A stretch of 27,336 nt of DNA from a virus. The notes beneath the pieces were generated by a model. It did not search any database. It was not told the DNA's origin and worked only from the letters and a program-made list of their open reading frames with translations. Below are positions 1 to 8,089 of the stretch, piece after piece. Location: IMG/VR virus record IMGVR_UViG_3300000563_000010, positions 8,952-36,287 of that record; one strand, 5' to 3'. A program made the position numbers and the translations under genes. How positions within the stretch are numbered: the stretch's first letter is position 1; every line of letters starts with the position of its first letter.

Positions 1-357
1 GTTATAAAGAATATCCGTAATGAATGGATAACCACAAGAGCAAAAGCAAAACGCTGGACTACCCCTAATAATAATTTCTCAACTGCACCGGGGGTATATA
101 AAAACCTAGAGTTTGATTATCCTGCTACTGTTAGACCCACTAATCGACAATATAACCATAGAGGAGAGATGATGAGCCCAAGGGAATTGGCTCGTATACA
201 AGGGATTCCAGATACTTTTAAGCTCTATTACGATACCAATAAACATAAATACTGTATTAACAAAGGAAGAGTAACTGTGACTAAAACTCCGCCTTTAGAA
301 GTTTCTGAATGGTTTTATAAACAAGTGATGAAAATAAAAAAGTATATATGGAAATAA
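1..357 (+). CDS. DNA cytosine-5 methyltransferase, C-terminal fragment (5' end outside window)
   Basis: The reading frame is open from base 1 to a TAA at 355-357, so the gene starts upstream of the window; the ATG at 169 is internal. The segment PRELARIQGIPDTFKLYY matches the late conserved block of C5 cytosine methyltransferases (R-E-x-A-R-x-Q-x-F/I-P-D-x-F), and the residues before it fit the end of a target-recognition region. The usual final GN-x-V-P-P motif is not seen; TKTPPLEVSEWF occupies that place. The catalytic PC and ENV motifs would lie upstream. Such enzymes methylate cytosine, and in phages typically protect DNA from host restriction. It lies just upstream of the packaging genes, separated by a hairpin-rich gap. 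The family call is fairly good; specificity cannot be judged. Confidence 0.7.
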   Translation, partial: VIKNIRNEWITTRAKAKRWTTPNNNFSTAPGVYKNLEFDYPATVRPTNRQYNHRGEMMSPRELARIQGIPDTFKLYYDTNKHKYCINKGRVTVTKTPPLEVSEWFYKQVMKIKKYIWK

Positions 358-525
358 ATTTTCGATTAAGGTATTATAGCCCTGAAATCCCCTTTAAAAG
401 AATAAGGAGATAGAAAAAAGAGGATATATGCACTATATATATTGAAAATATATAGTAGCATATAATCCCTTTTTACTCTATTTCTTCGAAATAGTAGTAT
501 CATATAATAAATTGTTTGTTTTATT
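358..525 (+). other. Non-coding gap before the terminase, with hairpins and a partial direct repeat
   Basis: No ORF is seen in these 168 bases. They hold the long imperfect hairpin at 422-468, a perfect 7-bp hairpin at 478-494 (CTATTTC, loop TTC, GAAATAG), and two related copies of ATAGTAG-CATATAAT (452-466 and 491-508, the second with three extra bases TAT). The gap separates the methyltransferase from the late genes, so it is a likely place for an upstream terminator and a late promoter. A clear Bacteroidota-type -7 box (TAnnTTTG) was not found; TAAATTGTTTG near 509-519 is only similar. Confidence 0.55.
422..475 (+). terminator. Candidate intrinsic terminator after the methyltransferase
   Basis: GGATATATGC-ACTATATAT pairs with ATATATAGTAGCATATAATCC across a short loop, with one-base bulges, giving about 19 pairs; the 3' arm is followed by CCTTTTT. 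Weaker pairing extends outward to about 411 and 480. The stem is A/T-rich, so terminator strength is uncertain. It could instead be an RNA-processing or regulatory structure. Confidence 0.45.
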
Positions 526-2028
526 ATGAGATCAGCTTACAACAGAAATATGACAGTGGCATCTAAGGATCAACTGAACGAATTAATGGGTGTCATGAAT
601 GATATTTTTTATTTTGCCACTTTCATATTTATCGTACATCCTTTAAGAGGAAAAATTAAATTTGATTTATATCCTTTTCAGAAATCCGTTTTATGGCAAT
701 TTCTCAATAATAGGTTTAATATAGTCCTTAAGTTCCGACAGGCAGGATTAACAGAACTTATCTCTATGTATTGTTTATGGAGAGCCTTATATCATCCTAA
801 TCAAAATATACAGATTATATCGATTAAGGATAAGGTTGCTAAAAGGGTTTTGAGAAGGATTAAATTTATGTATAAACATTTACCTAATCACCTTAAGTTA
901 CCAGTAGTTAATGGAGCTTCTGGGAAATTAGGTACTTCGGATGAATTAGAATTCGAAAATGGATCAACTATTATATCCATCCCAACTACTGAAGATGCGG
1001 GTAGGTCTGAGGCTGTATCCCTCCTTGTAATTGATGAGGCGGCGATATTAAGATGGGCTTCTACAATATGGGGGGCAGCCTTTCCCACCCTTAGTACAGG
1101 AGGATCAGCTATTGTTAATTCTACACCTTACGGAATTGGGAATTGGTACCACCAAACTTGGGTAGATGCATGTGCGGGTGGGAATGATTTTAATCCCATA
1201 AGGTTAATCTGGGATATGCACCCAGAGAGGGATTTAAAATGGTATGAAGAAATGAGAAAGATTCTCGGGCCTCGAAGAACTGCTCAAGAGGTAGACGGAG
1301 ACTTTCTTACTTCAGGAGATTCGGTATTTGATCTTTTGGATATAAAGGCTATAGAAGATTCTTTAAGTGAATATTTACCTATATCAATTCGCTATAATGG
1401 TAACTTAAGGATTTATGAACTTCCTAAAAAAGGTGAAAAATATGTAATCGGTGCGGATATTGCTTCCGGTAGATCTCGAGATTATTCAGCTTTTACCATT
1501 ATGAGAAGAGATGGAGAAGAAGTTGCCTGTTTTAAAGGTAAGATTACTATTGAACAATTTGCTCGATTATTGGATCTTATAGGAAGGGAATATAATAATG
1601 GGCTATTAGCCCCAGAGGCTAATGACATAGGGCAGGGTGTTATTAAATTATTACAGGAATGGAATTATCCTAATCTTTATTACACTATCCAGTTTATTAA
1701 GGAAAAAGGAGAATCTAAACCTAAGAAAGCTAAAATACCTGGTTGGTTAACTACTGTAAAGAATCGTCATACAATCATTATGGAATTAGAGGCTGATATC
1801 CGCAATGATGATATAATAGTTAAAGACCCATTTTTTGTTCAAGAAGCTTATACCTTTATATACAACGATCAGAATAAACCTATTGCTCTTGGCAAGGACA
1901 AAATAAAAGGGGATACTGGAGATGAACTTTTTGATGAAGATTATACAGATGATTCTATTTTAGGTAAGGCCATAACTAACTATATCCGTAAAGGAAAAAT
2001 TAATCAAGTTATTATATCACCAAAATAA
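526..2028 (+). CDS. terL: Terminase large subunit (DNA-packaging ATPase/nuclease)
   Basis: This protein is the motor that pumps phage DNA into the prohead and cuts the concatemer. The N-terminal ATPase has a non-classical Walker A, KFRQAGLTE (about residues 69-77), a Walker B LLVIDEAA (166-173, D170-E171 acidic pair) and a coupling motif NSTPYG (198-203). The C-terminal RNase H-like nuclease shows GADIASG (D311), APEAND (E364) and TDDSILG (D475/D476), the expected three acidic positions. A length of 500 aa is normal for the family. The start at 526 lacks a Shine-Dalgarno site; the Met at residue 9 (550) is an alternative. The portal gene follows after 7 bases. No small terminase subunit is visible nearby. 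Confidence 0.95.
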   Translation: MRSAYNRNMTVASKDQLNELMGVMNDIFYFATFIFIVHPLRGKIKFDLYPFQKSVLWQFLNNRFNIVLKFRQAGLTELISMYCLWRALYHPNQNIQIISIKDKVAKRVLRRIKFMYKHLPNHLKLPVVNGASGKLGTSDELEFENGSTIISIPTTEDAGRSEAVSLLVIDEAAILRWASTIWGAAFPTLSTGGSAIVNSTPYGIGNWYHQTWVDACAGGNDFNPIRLIWDMHPERDLKWYEEMRKILGPRRTAQEVDGDFLTSGDSVFDLLDIKAIEDSLSEYLPISIRYNGNLRIYELPKKGEKYVIGADIASGRSRDYSAFTIMRRDGEEVACFKGKITIEQFARLLDLIGREYNNGLLAPEANDIGQGVIKLLQEWNYPNLYYTIQFIKEKGESKPKKAKIPGWLTTVKNRHTIIMELEADIRNDDIIVKDPFFVQEAYTFIYNDQNKPIALGKDKIKGDTGDELFDEDYTDDSILGKAITNYIRKGKINQVIISPK

Positions 2029-2035
2029 TAAAACT

Positions 2036-3514
2036 ATGAACTTTATCGAATGGGTGATTAGCCGTATGAATCCACAAGTTTCTAATATTCAGAAGAAACC
2101 TATTGATGATTGGGAAATAAAGAAAAAAATATACGGTAATCCTTTGCCAGGCAGAGTAACTGAACCTGATTCAACTAATTTTACTGAATTTGTAAAAGGT
2201 GAATATTATTTTGCTAATCCCGATTACTTATTTGAAGTAATACCCATAATCCGTAGATTGGTTACTTATAATGAAGATTTTGGCCAAGTTATTTTTGACT
2301 TGGTTCAATTATGTAATACGGGGTATGAGATACGTTTTGATAAAAGCGTAAAACCAGATGATGTTGATAAGATGCGTAGGCACCTTACTAACAAAGCCAG
2401 AGTGTGGAATGATGGTGTTGCAGGAATGAACGGTCTAATTAACAAATTGATTGCTCAGATATTTATTTCCGGAGTTGTGGCAAATGAATGGGTAATTAAC
2501 CAGAATATGGATGGTGTAGATAATATATTTCTTGTTAAACCAGAAACTATTAGGTGGAGATATAACAAACGTAAACACCGTTATGAACCTTATCAAAAAA
2601 TAGTGAATCCTAAAAGCCCAAAGGATGTATACAGAAAACTTAATGCCTTTACCTTTAAATACTATGGGCTATTAGGTGATACTGAATCTCCTTATGGAAT
2701 ACCTCCTCTTATCCCCGCCCTTAGTGCTTTAAAGAAGCAAAAGGTTATGGATAAGAATATTGATCATATTATGGATCAATTGGGTATTCTGGGATTTCAA
2801 GAAACCAAATTGGAGAAGCCTGAACAACACCGAAATGAAAATGATAGTACCTATGAAAAGAGATTAGAGAAACTTTTATATAATACCAAAGAAAGTTTAA
2901 AAAGTTCACTTAAAGACGGTTTGGTGGTTGGTTTTAAGGACGACCATGAATTTGATTTTCATTCAACAACCAAGAATTTAGCTGGTGTTAGTGATATTTA
3001 TACTCAAAATCAAATACAATTATCTAAAGGATTAAAACACCCGCCTACATTTTTAGGTATTCGTTCTGATAAATCAGAAACACATATAAATATTGTATTC
3101 ACTAAAATGTTGGCTCAATTAGCCAATGTTCATGAAATACTCAAACAAAACTTAGAGTTTGGTTTTCAGCTAGAATTAAGACTTGCGGGCTTTAAGTTTG
3201 ACTTTTTAGAATTAAAATTTAAACCCTCAACTATTACTGACGATCTTAAATTACAACAAGCCCGAGAAATTAAGATACGAAATACTATTGCACTATATCA
3301 GCAAGGTATTCTATCTCAGGATCAAGTGGCTGATGAAAATGGTTATGAAGTACCCGATGTTAAAGAACCTCGTCAACCGATTGATGGGGAAGATCCAACA
3401 GGATCTAAGAAAAAGGAGGATAGGGAAAAAGATAAGGATAAATCTGATCGTAGGAGCCGAGATAAAGATAAACCCCAACCTAAACGGAAAGATAGAGATA
3501 CAAGAGAAAGATAG
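2036..3514 (+). CDS. Portal protein
   Basis: The portal is the dodecameric ring at one capsid vertex through which DNA enters and leaves, and on which the terminase docks. Evidence is the position directly after the terminase and before the protease, the length of 492 aa (usual for portals), and a composition typical of the family: an N-terminal region with YYFANPDYLFEVIPIIRRLV, a central GIPPLIPALSALKKQK segment likely in the helical stem region, and GLKHPPTFLGIRSDKSE (from about residue 332). The last 40 or so residues are an extreme mixed-charge tail of Lys, Arg, Asp and Glu, probably disordered. The gene ends in TAG and is followed by a hairpin with a T-rich flank. I did not recognise a specific portal subfamily with certainty. 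Confidence 0.85.
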   Translation: MNFIEWVISRMNPQVSNIQKKPIDDWEIKKKIYGNPLPGRVTEPDSTNFTEFVKGEYYFANPDYLFEVIPIIRRLVTYNEDFGQVIFDLVQLCNTGYEIRFDKSVKPDDVDKMRRHLTNKARVWNDGVAGMNGLINKLIAQIFISGVVANEWVINQNMDGVDNIFLVKPETIRWRYNKRKHRYEPYQKIVNPKSPKDVYRKLNAFTFKYYGLLGDTESPYGIPPLIPALSALKKQKVMDKNIDHIMDQLGILGFQETKLEKPEQHRNENDSTYEKRLEKLLYNTKESLKSSLKDGLVVGFKDDHEFDFHSTTKNLAGVSDIYTQNQIQLSKGLKHPPTFLGIRSDKSETHINIVFTKMLAQLANVHEILKQNLEFGFQLELRLAGFKFDFLELKFKPSTITDDLKLQQAREIKIRNTIALYQQGILSQDQVADENGYEVPDVKEPRQPIDGEDPTGSKKKEDREKDKDKSDRRSRDKDKPQPKRKDRDTRER

Positions 3515-3578
3515 TGCGATACCATGTTCATCAATAGTGTAAGTTATTTTCATAATGGTTGGTTTTGTGTTAATATTA

Positions 3579-3620
3579 GACTGGGGTTGAATTTTCAGGG
3601 TGTTCAACTCCAGTCTTCTT
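3579..3620 (+). terminator. Candidate terminator after the portal gene
   Basis: GACTGGGGTTGAA (3579-3591) pairs with TTCAACTCCAGTC (3603-3615): 13 pairs with one G-T wobble and an 11-base loop. It is followed by TTCTT. This is the strongest hairpin in the 122-base gap between portal and protease. The T tract is short and interrupted, so termination may be partial. Confidence 0.55.
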
Positions 3621-3636
3621 ATTAAATCATTAAATC

Positions 3637-5091
3637 ATGAAAAAACCCAAATCTCAAATGGATATTGTAATTTGTAATGCGAGTCATGCTATTGTTCATT
3701 CCAATAAAAGAGAAAAAACACCCAATTCGGAATTTGTAATAGATCCTAATAAAGAGGTTAAAGTAGACCATTCTAAATTTGGTTTATTTAATGTTACTGC
3801 ACCCAATATGAATACCTACTATCCCGATGTGGATGAAGGAGATATTAATCCCGGAGAAGGGGATTTTATATATCCGGTATTCAGATTACTTTCAGAGGTA
3901 GTAGTCAACAAAATGTTTAGCCCCATTGATTTTAGAAGGAACGATGTTCTGAAAAACTCAATGCACCTTTTAATAGGTCAGACAGTTTATACAGAACATG
4001 AAGATATTATTGGGAATCATGTGGGTGTGGTTCAGGATGTGTTTTGGCAAGATGCATATACTGCAAACGGAGTTAAAGTACCTGCGGGTATTAACGGAGT
4101 AATTAAGATTGATGCTAAAGCCAATCCTAAAATTGCTCGGGGTATTTTACAAGATCCTCCAGCTATTCATTCAGTTTCAGTTTCTGTTTTATATCAATGG
4201 GATAAATCTCATGATATGCCAGATGATGAATTCTATGGTAAATTGGGAACATTTGATGATAAAGGTAATTTAGTTCGTAAAATTGTTTCTGATATTGTTT
4301 TATATTCGGAAACATCTCTTGTACCACATGGTGCAGATCCTTTTGCTCAACTATTGAACCCCGAAGGAAAAATTCACAATACTACTTGGGCTAAGAAATT
4401 TTATTCTATCGGCGGAGATAAATTTACTGCCGTGGATTATAAACTATTGCCTAAAGGGAATTTGGAGGTCGAGATTAGTAAATTTAATCTAAATAACCCT
4501 AATAAAAACAAGACAAATATGGATTTTTTAAACAGTTTAGCTAAACTTGTGGGATTTGAAGGGGAAATCACTGAGTCAAATCAGGATAAACTCAAATCTC
4601 ATATTGATCAGCTTATCAAAGAAAACCTCCAAAATGAGCAGGATTATGCCAAGGAGATCAATGTTTTGAAAGCTGAAAAGGACAAACTGCAGGAATCATT
4701 AACTGAGAGAACAGATGAGCTTACTGTATTAAAGGAGAATGAGACCTTTATTAAAGTTGGCAAGAATCGTCTCACTGAGTTAAGGGATGAAGCAGTTAAT
4801 GCATACACTCTCTTAAAAGGAGAAAATAAAGATGAGAAGATTATTAATCTCATTCAAAGGGCGGATCTGGAAACAGTTACTTCCTTGCTTAAGGATTATA
4901 AGACTGATCTGGAGAAGCTTTCACCTCTTACTTGCCAAGATTGCAAGTCTGTCAATATTTCAAGAGCTTCTGCTGCTGAAGAGTCAACAGAAGGTGGAGA
5001 AAACGGACAACCTAAAATTAGGACCAATATGGAGGTTGTTGCCAATCGCCGGAAGCGACATCTTTCTACTAAAAGGTTACATGGCGAATAA
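3637..5091 (+). CDS. Prohead maturation protease fused to capsid scaffold
   Basis: The N-terminal part (about residues 40-260) looks like a herpesvirus/HK97-type prohead protease. YTEHEDIIGNHVGVV contains the candidate catalytic His (H121) and IHSVSVSV the candidate Ser (S181 or S183), with the usual spacing of about 60 residues. The C-terminal part, from about residue 295, is a charged, coiled-coil-rich region (KENLQNEQDYAKEINVLKAE and following) of the kind that forms the internal scaffold and is digested at maturation. The gene lies between portal and capsid genes. An in-frame ATG at 4519 (M295) starts exactly at the scaffold domain. A CQDC motif near residue 432 is unexplained. The total of 484 aa fits a protease-scaffold fusion. 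Confidence 0.8.
   Translation: MKKPKSQMDIVICNASHAIVHSNKREKTPNSEFVIDPNKEVKVDHSKFGLFNVTAPNMNTYYPDVDEGDINPGEGDFIYPVFRLLSEVVVNKMFSPIDFRRNDVLKNSMHLLIGQTVYTEHEDIIGNHVGVVQDVFWQDAYTANGVKVPAGINGVIKIDAKANPKIARGILQDPPAIHSVSVSVLYQWDKSHDMPDDEFYGKLGTFDDKGNLVRKIVSDIVLYSETSLVPHGADPFAQLLNPEGKIHNTTWAKKFYSIGGDKFTAVDYKLLPKGNLEVEISKFNLNNPNKNKTNMDFLNSLAKLVGFEGEITESNQDKLKSHIDQLIKENLQNEQDYAKEINVLKAEKDKLQESLTERTDELTVLKENETFIKVGKNRLTELRDEAVNAYTLLKGENKDEKIINLIQRADLETVTSLLKDYKTDLEKLSPLTCQDCKSVNISRASAAEESTEGGENGQPKIRTNMEVVANRRKRHLSTKRLHGE
4519..5091 (+). CDS. Possible nested scaffold protein from an internal start
   Basis: ATG at 4519 lies in the frame of the protease gene, preceded by A-rich ACAAGACAAAT, and would give a 190-aa protein, MDFLNSLAKLVGFEGE onward. 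Internal scaffold starts of this type are known, for example lambda Nu3 inside gene C. Here the ATG falls where low-complexity linker (NLNNPNKNKTN) gives way to the helical region, which fits an independent product. This is inference: no ribosome-binding motif can be used as proof in a genome that lacks Shine-Dalgarno sites. Confidence 0.35.
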   Translation: MDFLNSLAKLVGFEGEITESNQDKLKSHIDQLIKENLQNEQDYAKEINVLKAEKDKLQESLTERTDELTVLKENETFIKVGKNRLTELRDEAVNAYTLLKGENKDEKIINLIQRADLETVTSLLKDYKTDLEKLSPLTCQDCKSVNISRASAAEESTEGGENGQPKIRTNMEVVANRRKRHLSTKRLHGE

Positions 5092-5129
5092 ACAAACAAA
5101 TTTATTAATTAATTTAAACATTCACGATT

Positions 5130-5645
5130 ATGCCTAGAATTTTTGGAGAAAAGACCCATCATGTAATCCATAAAAGTGAAAGTCACAAACTGCACCAGCA
5201 GTTTGATGTGGATAAACATGATACAGCAGCCGGCGGTGAAGATATAAATATCGGTATGCCGGTAAAAATGGCGGGAGACTTTACTGTTGCTCCCCTTGAA
5301 TCTACAGATAATGCCAATCTCTGCATTGGTGTTGCGATTAAAGATTCTGACCTAGAGGGGTATAGAGATGAGAAAACCCCCTACAACTCAATGAAGGATA
5401 CATATAGCCTTAAGCGGGTAACCGTGGCTATGCGTGCCTATATTATTATCGAAGGGGTAGCTGGTTCTGGTGATGTTACCCCAGGTCCAGTAAAATATGC
5501 AGGTTATGCTGCCACTGATGACAACTTCCCTCACCCCGGTATTAATGTATTTGTTGATGCTGTAGCAACTGATGTTGCTCTTATTGGCTGGGCACTACAT
5601 GCTGCCGATGAAGGTGAAATAGTTAGAATAGCCTTGGCCGTTTAA
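5130..5645 (+). CDS. Putative capsid decoration (cement) protein
   Basis: This 171-aa protein is encoded directly before the major capsid gene, where decoration or stabilisation proteins usually lie. It is rich in Gly, Ala, Val and Asp, with short beta-prone stretches such as VTVAMRAYIIIEGVAGSGDV and VFVDAVATDVALIGWALHAADEGE. This resembles the small beta-rich cement proteins of the DUF2190/gpD type, which bind the outside of the expanded capsid. The N-terminus is His/Lys-rich. The start at 5130 is the first ATG after the protease stop, preceded by an A/T-rich leader. The assignment rests on position and composition, not on a diagnostic motif. Confidence 0.6.
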   Translation: MPRIFGEKTHHVIHKSESHKLHQQFDVDKHDTAAGGEDINIGMPVKMAGDFTVAPLESTDNANLCIGVAIKDSDLEGYRDEKTPYNSMKDTYSLKRVTVAMRAYIIIEGVAGSGDVTPGPVKYAGYAATDDNFPHPGINVFVDAVATDVALIGWALHAADEGEIVRIALAV

Positions 5646-5678
5646 AATAAATTGTAAAACCATAAAACAGACAGGAAT

Positions 5679-6800
5679 ATGAATAAGACTGCTTATGAAA
5701 AAAGTCAATTTAGGGGCAAGGTCAAAGAGACTGTTAAATTGGCAGAAGCATTAAGAACCGATAAGGATACTCCGGAGGATGTATCATTTGGGGAAGTGGT
5801 TAGTGATAAGTTTAATATCACACTTCCCGAGTTCTACAGGGATCTTGGTATTGATCCAAGTATTGATACCGTTCATAACATTTATACTCTGATGAGTGAA
5901 GATGAAAGATGGTTGATTCCTGAGATTTTCCGTGAGGCTCTTAGACTCGGTTATAGGAAAGCTCCCATTTGGCCCAATATTATCGCGGCTGAAGAACAAG
6001 TAAATGGACTAACACAGGTCCTGCCTCATATTAATATGAGTGAAGCTGCTCCCAAACTGGTAGGGGAATCAGAAACTATTCCTCTTGGGGATCTGAGCTT
6101 TGGTAAGAAAACTTTCTCTGCCTTTAAAATAGGTAGGGGTATAAAGATTTCTTATGAAATACTCCAGTTTAGTTCCTTGAATGTAGTTTCTATTTTCCTT
6201 CAGGACTTTGGTATTAAACTGGGTCATGCTATTGATGTACTGGCTCTTGATACCATAACAAATGGTGAACAGCTTGATGGATCTGAATCTGCACCCGTAA
6301 TTGGAGTTGAGACTCCAGGTACCGGTGCCAATGAAGGATCTACTTACCGGGATCTCCTGAGACTTTGGCTACGTCTTAGTCGTATTGGAAGGATGCCATC
6401 CGTTATGATAGGCGGAGAAAACATGGCTCTTAGAACTCTTATGTTTGACGAGTTTAGGAAATATGTTTATGGTTCTCCTCAGGAGAAACTGAACCTGAAA
6501 ACCCCGATACCTGCAACTACCAATTATTTCGTTCATGGTAATGTTGAAGATAATCAAGAGATAATCCTTGATCCTACTTCTTCTATTATTAAGATGAACG
6601 TTAATCCCCTTATGGTAGAATCTGAAAGGATCGTTTCTAACCAGACTGAAGCATTTTATGCTTCCCTTACTATGGGGTTTGCTAAGATGTTTACTGAATC
6701 TGCAATTATCATGGATCAGACTAAAGATTTTAATGGTAATTTTGGATTCCCAGATTGGATGGATGTCGATGCCCTTCAGAATGTCAATATCGAGGAATAA
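5679..6800 (+). CDS. Major capsid protein (HK97 fold)
   Basis: This is the shell-forming protein. Support is the location after protease-scaffold and decoration genes, the length of 373 aa and the internal organisation. An N-terminal helical, charged region (residues 1-110) is followed by SETIPLGDLSFGKKTFSAFK (about 131-150), typical of the E-loop/P-domain stretch of HK97-like capsids. Next come GRGIKISYEIL, a spine-like helix (FLQDFGIKLGHAIDVLALDTI), and a C-terminal A-domain-like region ending with AIIMDQTKDF. A strong hairpin follows the stop codon, as often seen after highly expressed capsid genes. The protease upstream may trim the N-terminus; the cleavage site cannot be read from the sequence. 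Confidence 0.88.
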   Translation: MNKTAYEKSQFRGKVKETVKLAEALRTDKDTPEDVSFGEVVSDKFNITLPEFYRDLGIDPSIDTVHNIYTLMSEDERWLIPEIFREALRLGYRKAPIWPNIIAAEEQVNGLTQVLPHINMSEAAPKLVGESETIPLGDLSFGKKTFSAFKIGRGIKISYEILQFSSLNVVSIFLQDFGIKLGHAIDVLALDTITNGEQLDGSESAPVIGVETPGTGANEGSTYRDLLRLWLRLSRIGRMPSVMIGGENMALRTLMFDEFRKYVYGSPQEKLNLKTPIPATTNYFVHGNVEDNQEIILDPTSSIIKMNVNPLMVESERIVSNQTEAFYASLTMGFAKMFTESAIIMDQTKDFNGNFGFPDWMDVDALQNVNIEE

Positions 6801-6824
6801 TTCCCCTTTGGTATAAATAAAGTT

Positions 6825-6867
6825 ATAAGTGGTAGCCGGGATTAACTCGGCTACTATTTATAATTTT
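6825..6867 (+). terminator. Candidate terminator after the major capsid gene
   Basis: ATAAGTGGTAGCCGGG (6825-6840) pairs with CTCGGCTACTATTTAT (6846-6861): 16 pairs including three G-T wobbles, around an ATTAA loop. It is followed by AATTTT. The centre of the stem is G/C-rich, unlike the surrounding sequence. It probably limits read-through from the capsid gene into the less abundant head-completion genes. Confidence 0.6.
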
Positions 6868-6890
6868 CATGTAAAAAATGTAAATATACC

Positions 6891-7298
6891 ATGAGTGAAA
6901 AGTATTTAAAACTAGGTGAAAAGAGTAATTCATTTTTTGATCCACAAACGGGATTCGGTTTAGCAAAAGGTGAAATTAAAGGTATTGTTCCGGCTTATCT
7001 TAAAAGCCCGCGTATTAGAAGATTTCTGAAAGGAGGTGGTTTGCAGTATGCCTCTAAAGAGGAATATAATGAATATGTGGCTAAATCTACCGCTAAGACC
7101 CAGGTTAAAAAAACCAAAACTTTAGAGGTAGAAGAAACTGAAAAATTGGAATTGGAGGATATGACTAAGAAGCAACTCATAGTTCATATCGAGGGTTTAG
7201 GTTGGCATGAGGATGATATTGAGGAAGCCAAATCCAAAAAGACAAAAGCCGAAATAATAGAATTCATCAAAGAAACCGAGTCGGAATATGAAGAATAA
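6891..7298 (+). CDS. Small head protein with C-terminal SAP/HeH-like helical domain
   Basis: The 135-aa product has no diagnostic family motif that I recognise with certainty. The N-terminal half (KYLKLGEKSNSFFDPQTGFG) is followed by SKEEYNEYVAKS and a charged linker. The last 45 residues (LEDMTKKQLIVHIEGLGW, then KKTKAEIIEFIKE) resemble the short helix-turn-helix SAP/HeH/LEM fold often found at the C-terminus of small phage head proteins. It lies between the capsid and the connector genes, so a minor head or head-completion role is likely. Spacing to the next gene is two bases, implying co-translation. Confidence 0.55.
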   Translation: MSEKYLKLGEKSNSFFDPQTGFGLAKGEIKGIVPAYLKSPRIRRFLKGGGLQYASKEEYNEYVAKSTAKTQVKKTKTLEVEETEKLELEDMTKKQLIVHIEGLGWHEDDIEEAKSKKTKAEIIEFIKETESEYEE

Positions 7299-7300
7299 TT

Positions 7301-8089
7301 ATGGAGGCTAAATTCTCATTTATTAAGTCGGGGTTATCTGTAGATTTTAAAAATGAATCCACAAATAACCCCGATTCATTTTTATGGAAATTTGGAGATG
7401 GGAATACTTCCACTCTAAATAATCCAACTTATACTTATAGTGAAATAGGATTGTATGAAGTTACCCTTGTTGCCACAAAAGCTTCACAAGATGACTCATC
7501 AGTGTCTAGCTATGTGGGTGTCCACAGTGATAAGTCTTTAAATATAATCGATATCCCTTTGACTCAACTCTTAAATCAATATGTACCTCAAGAGTTGGAT
7601 TCTACTGCCTATAATTTTGATATAGGTGTTGCCATTAAAAAGTGGCAATTGTTTTTACAACCTCTAGTAAATAGAGAAATTCCAAATAATAAAGTGCACA
7701 ATCAATCTTACTTTACTGCACTAGAGAATTTCCTAATTGGACAGCTAGTTGCCCGAGAATTAATCATTAATGGGTATAATCAATATTTAGCTTCACTCAA
7801 CCACCATGTACAGGAAAAAGTGAAAAATGATGGTAATGCTCAAGAATTAAAGTCGGTTGAGACGGGTCCTGCTAAAGCCGAATGGTATTCTTCTGCAGAA
7901 ATATGGAAGGATATACTTAGGGATGGTGGCCCTTTACATTTGTTAACTAATGCCACTTGTGAATTGGCTCATAGATTAAGGATAATTTTACATTTCTGTG
8001 GTCAACCAGCACAAAAGATTTTTTATCCAAGGGTTTATAAAGTACCTAAACCCAAACCCACTAATCCTTTTATTAAAACTCGAATATAA
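7301..8089 (+). CDS. Head-tail connector-type protein with N-terminal PKD domain
   Basis: Residues 1 to about 75 form a PKD (Ig-like beta-sandwich) domain. The hallmarks are SFLWKFGDGNTS (W29, F31-G32-D33-G34) and NPTYTYSEIGLYEVTLVAT (42-60). The remainder (about 85-262) is mostly helical, with LTQLLNQYVPQELD and a long stretch rich in Leu, Ala and Asn, and ends in a basic proline-rich segment. By position, first after the head genes and before the tail-completion genes, this part is a plausible head-tail adaptor. PKD domains usually mediate protein or carbohydrate contacts at surfaces, so this one may be displayed at the neck. The PKD call is strong, the connector call positional. The gene overlaps the next at TAATG. 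Confidence 0.65.
   Translation: MEAKFSFIKSGLSVDFKNESTNNPDSFLWKFGDGNTSTLNNPTYTYSEIGLYEVTLVATKASQDDSSVSSYVGVHSDKSLNIIDIPLTQLLNQYVPQELDSTAYNFDIGVAIKKWQLFLQPLVNREIPNNKVHNQSYFTALENFLIGQLVARELIINGYNQYLASLNHHVQEKVKNDGNAQELKSVETGPAKAEWYSSAEIWKDILRDGGPLHLLTNATCELAHRLRIILHFCGQPAQKIFYPRVYKVPKPKPTNPFIKTRI

Noticed and set aside
3555-3575. TGGTTTTG as a Bacteroidota -7 promoter element before the protease gene
   Set aside because: One mismatch to TAnnTTTG and no convincing -33 element at the right distance.
3288-3607. Alternative-frame ORFs on both strands over the portal C-terminus
   Set aside because: They arise from the low-complexity Lys/Asp/Arg codons of the portal tail; Ile/Lys/Phe-rich translations with no domain.
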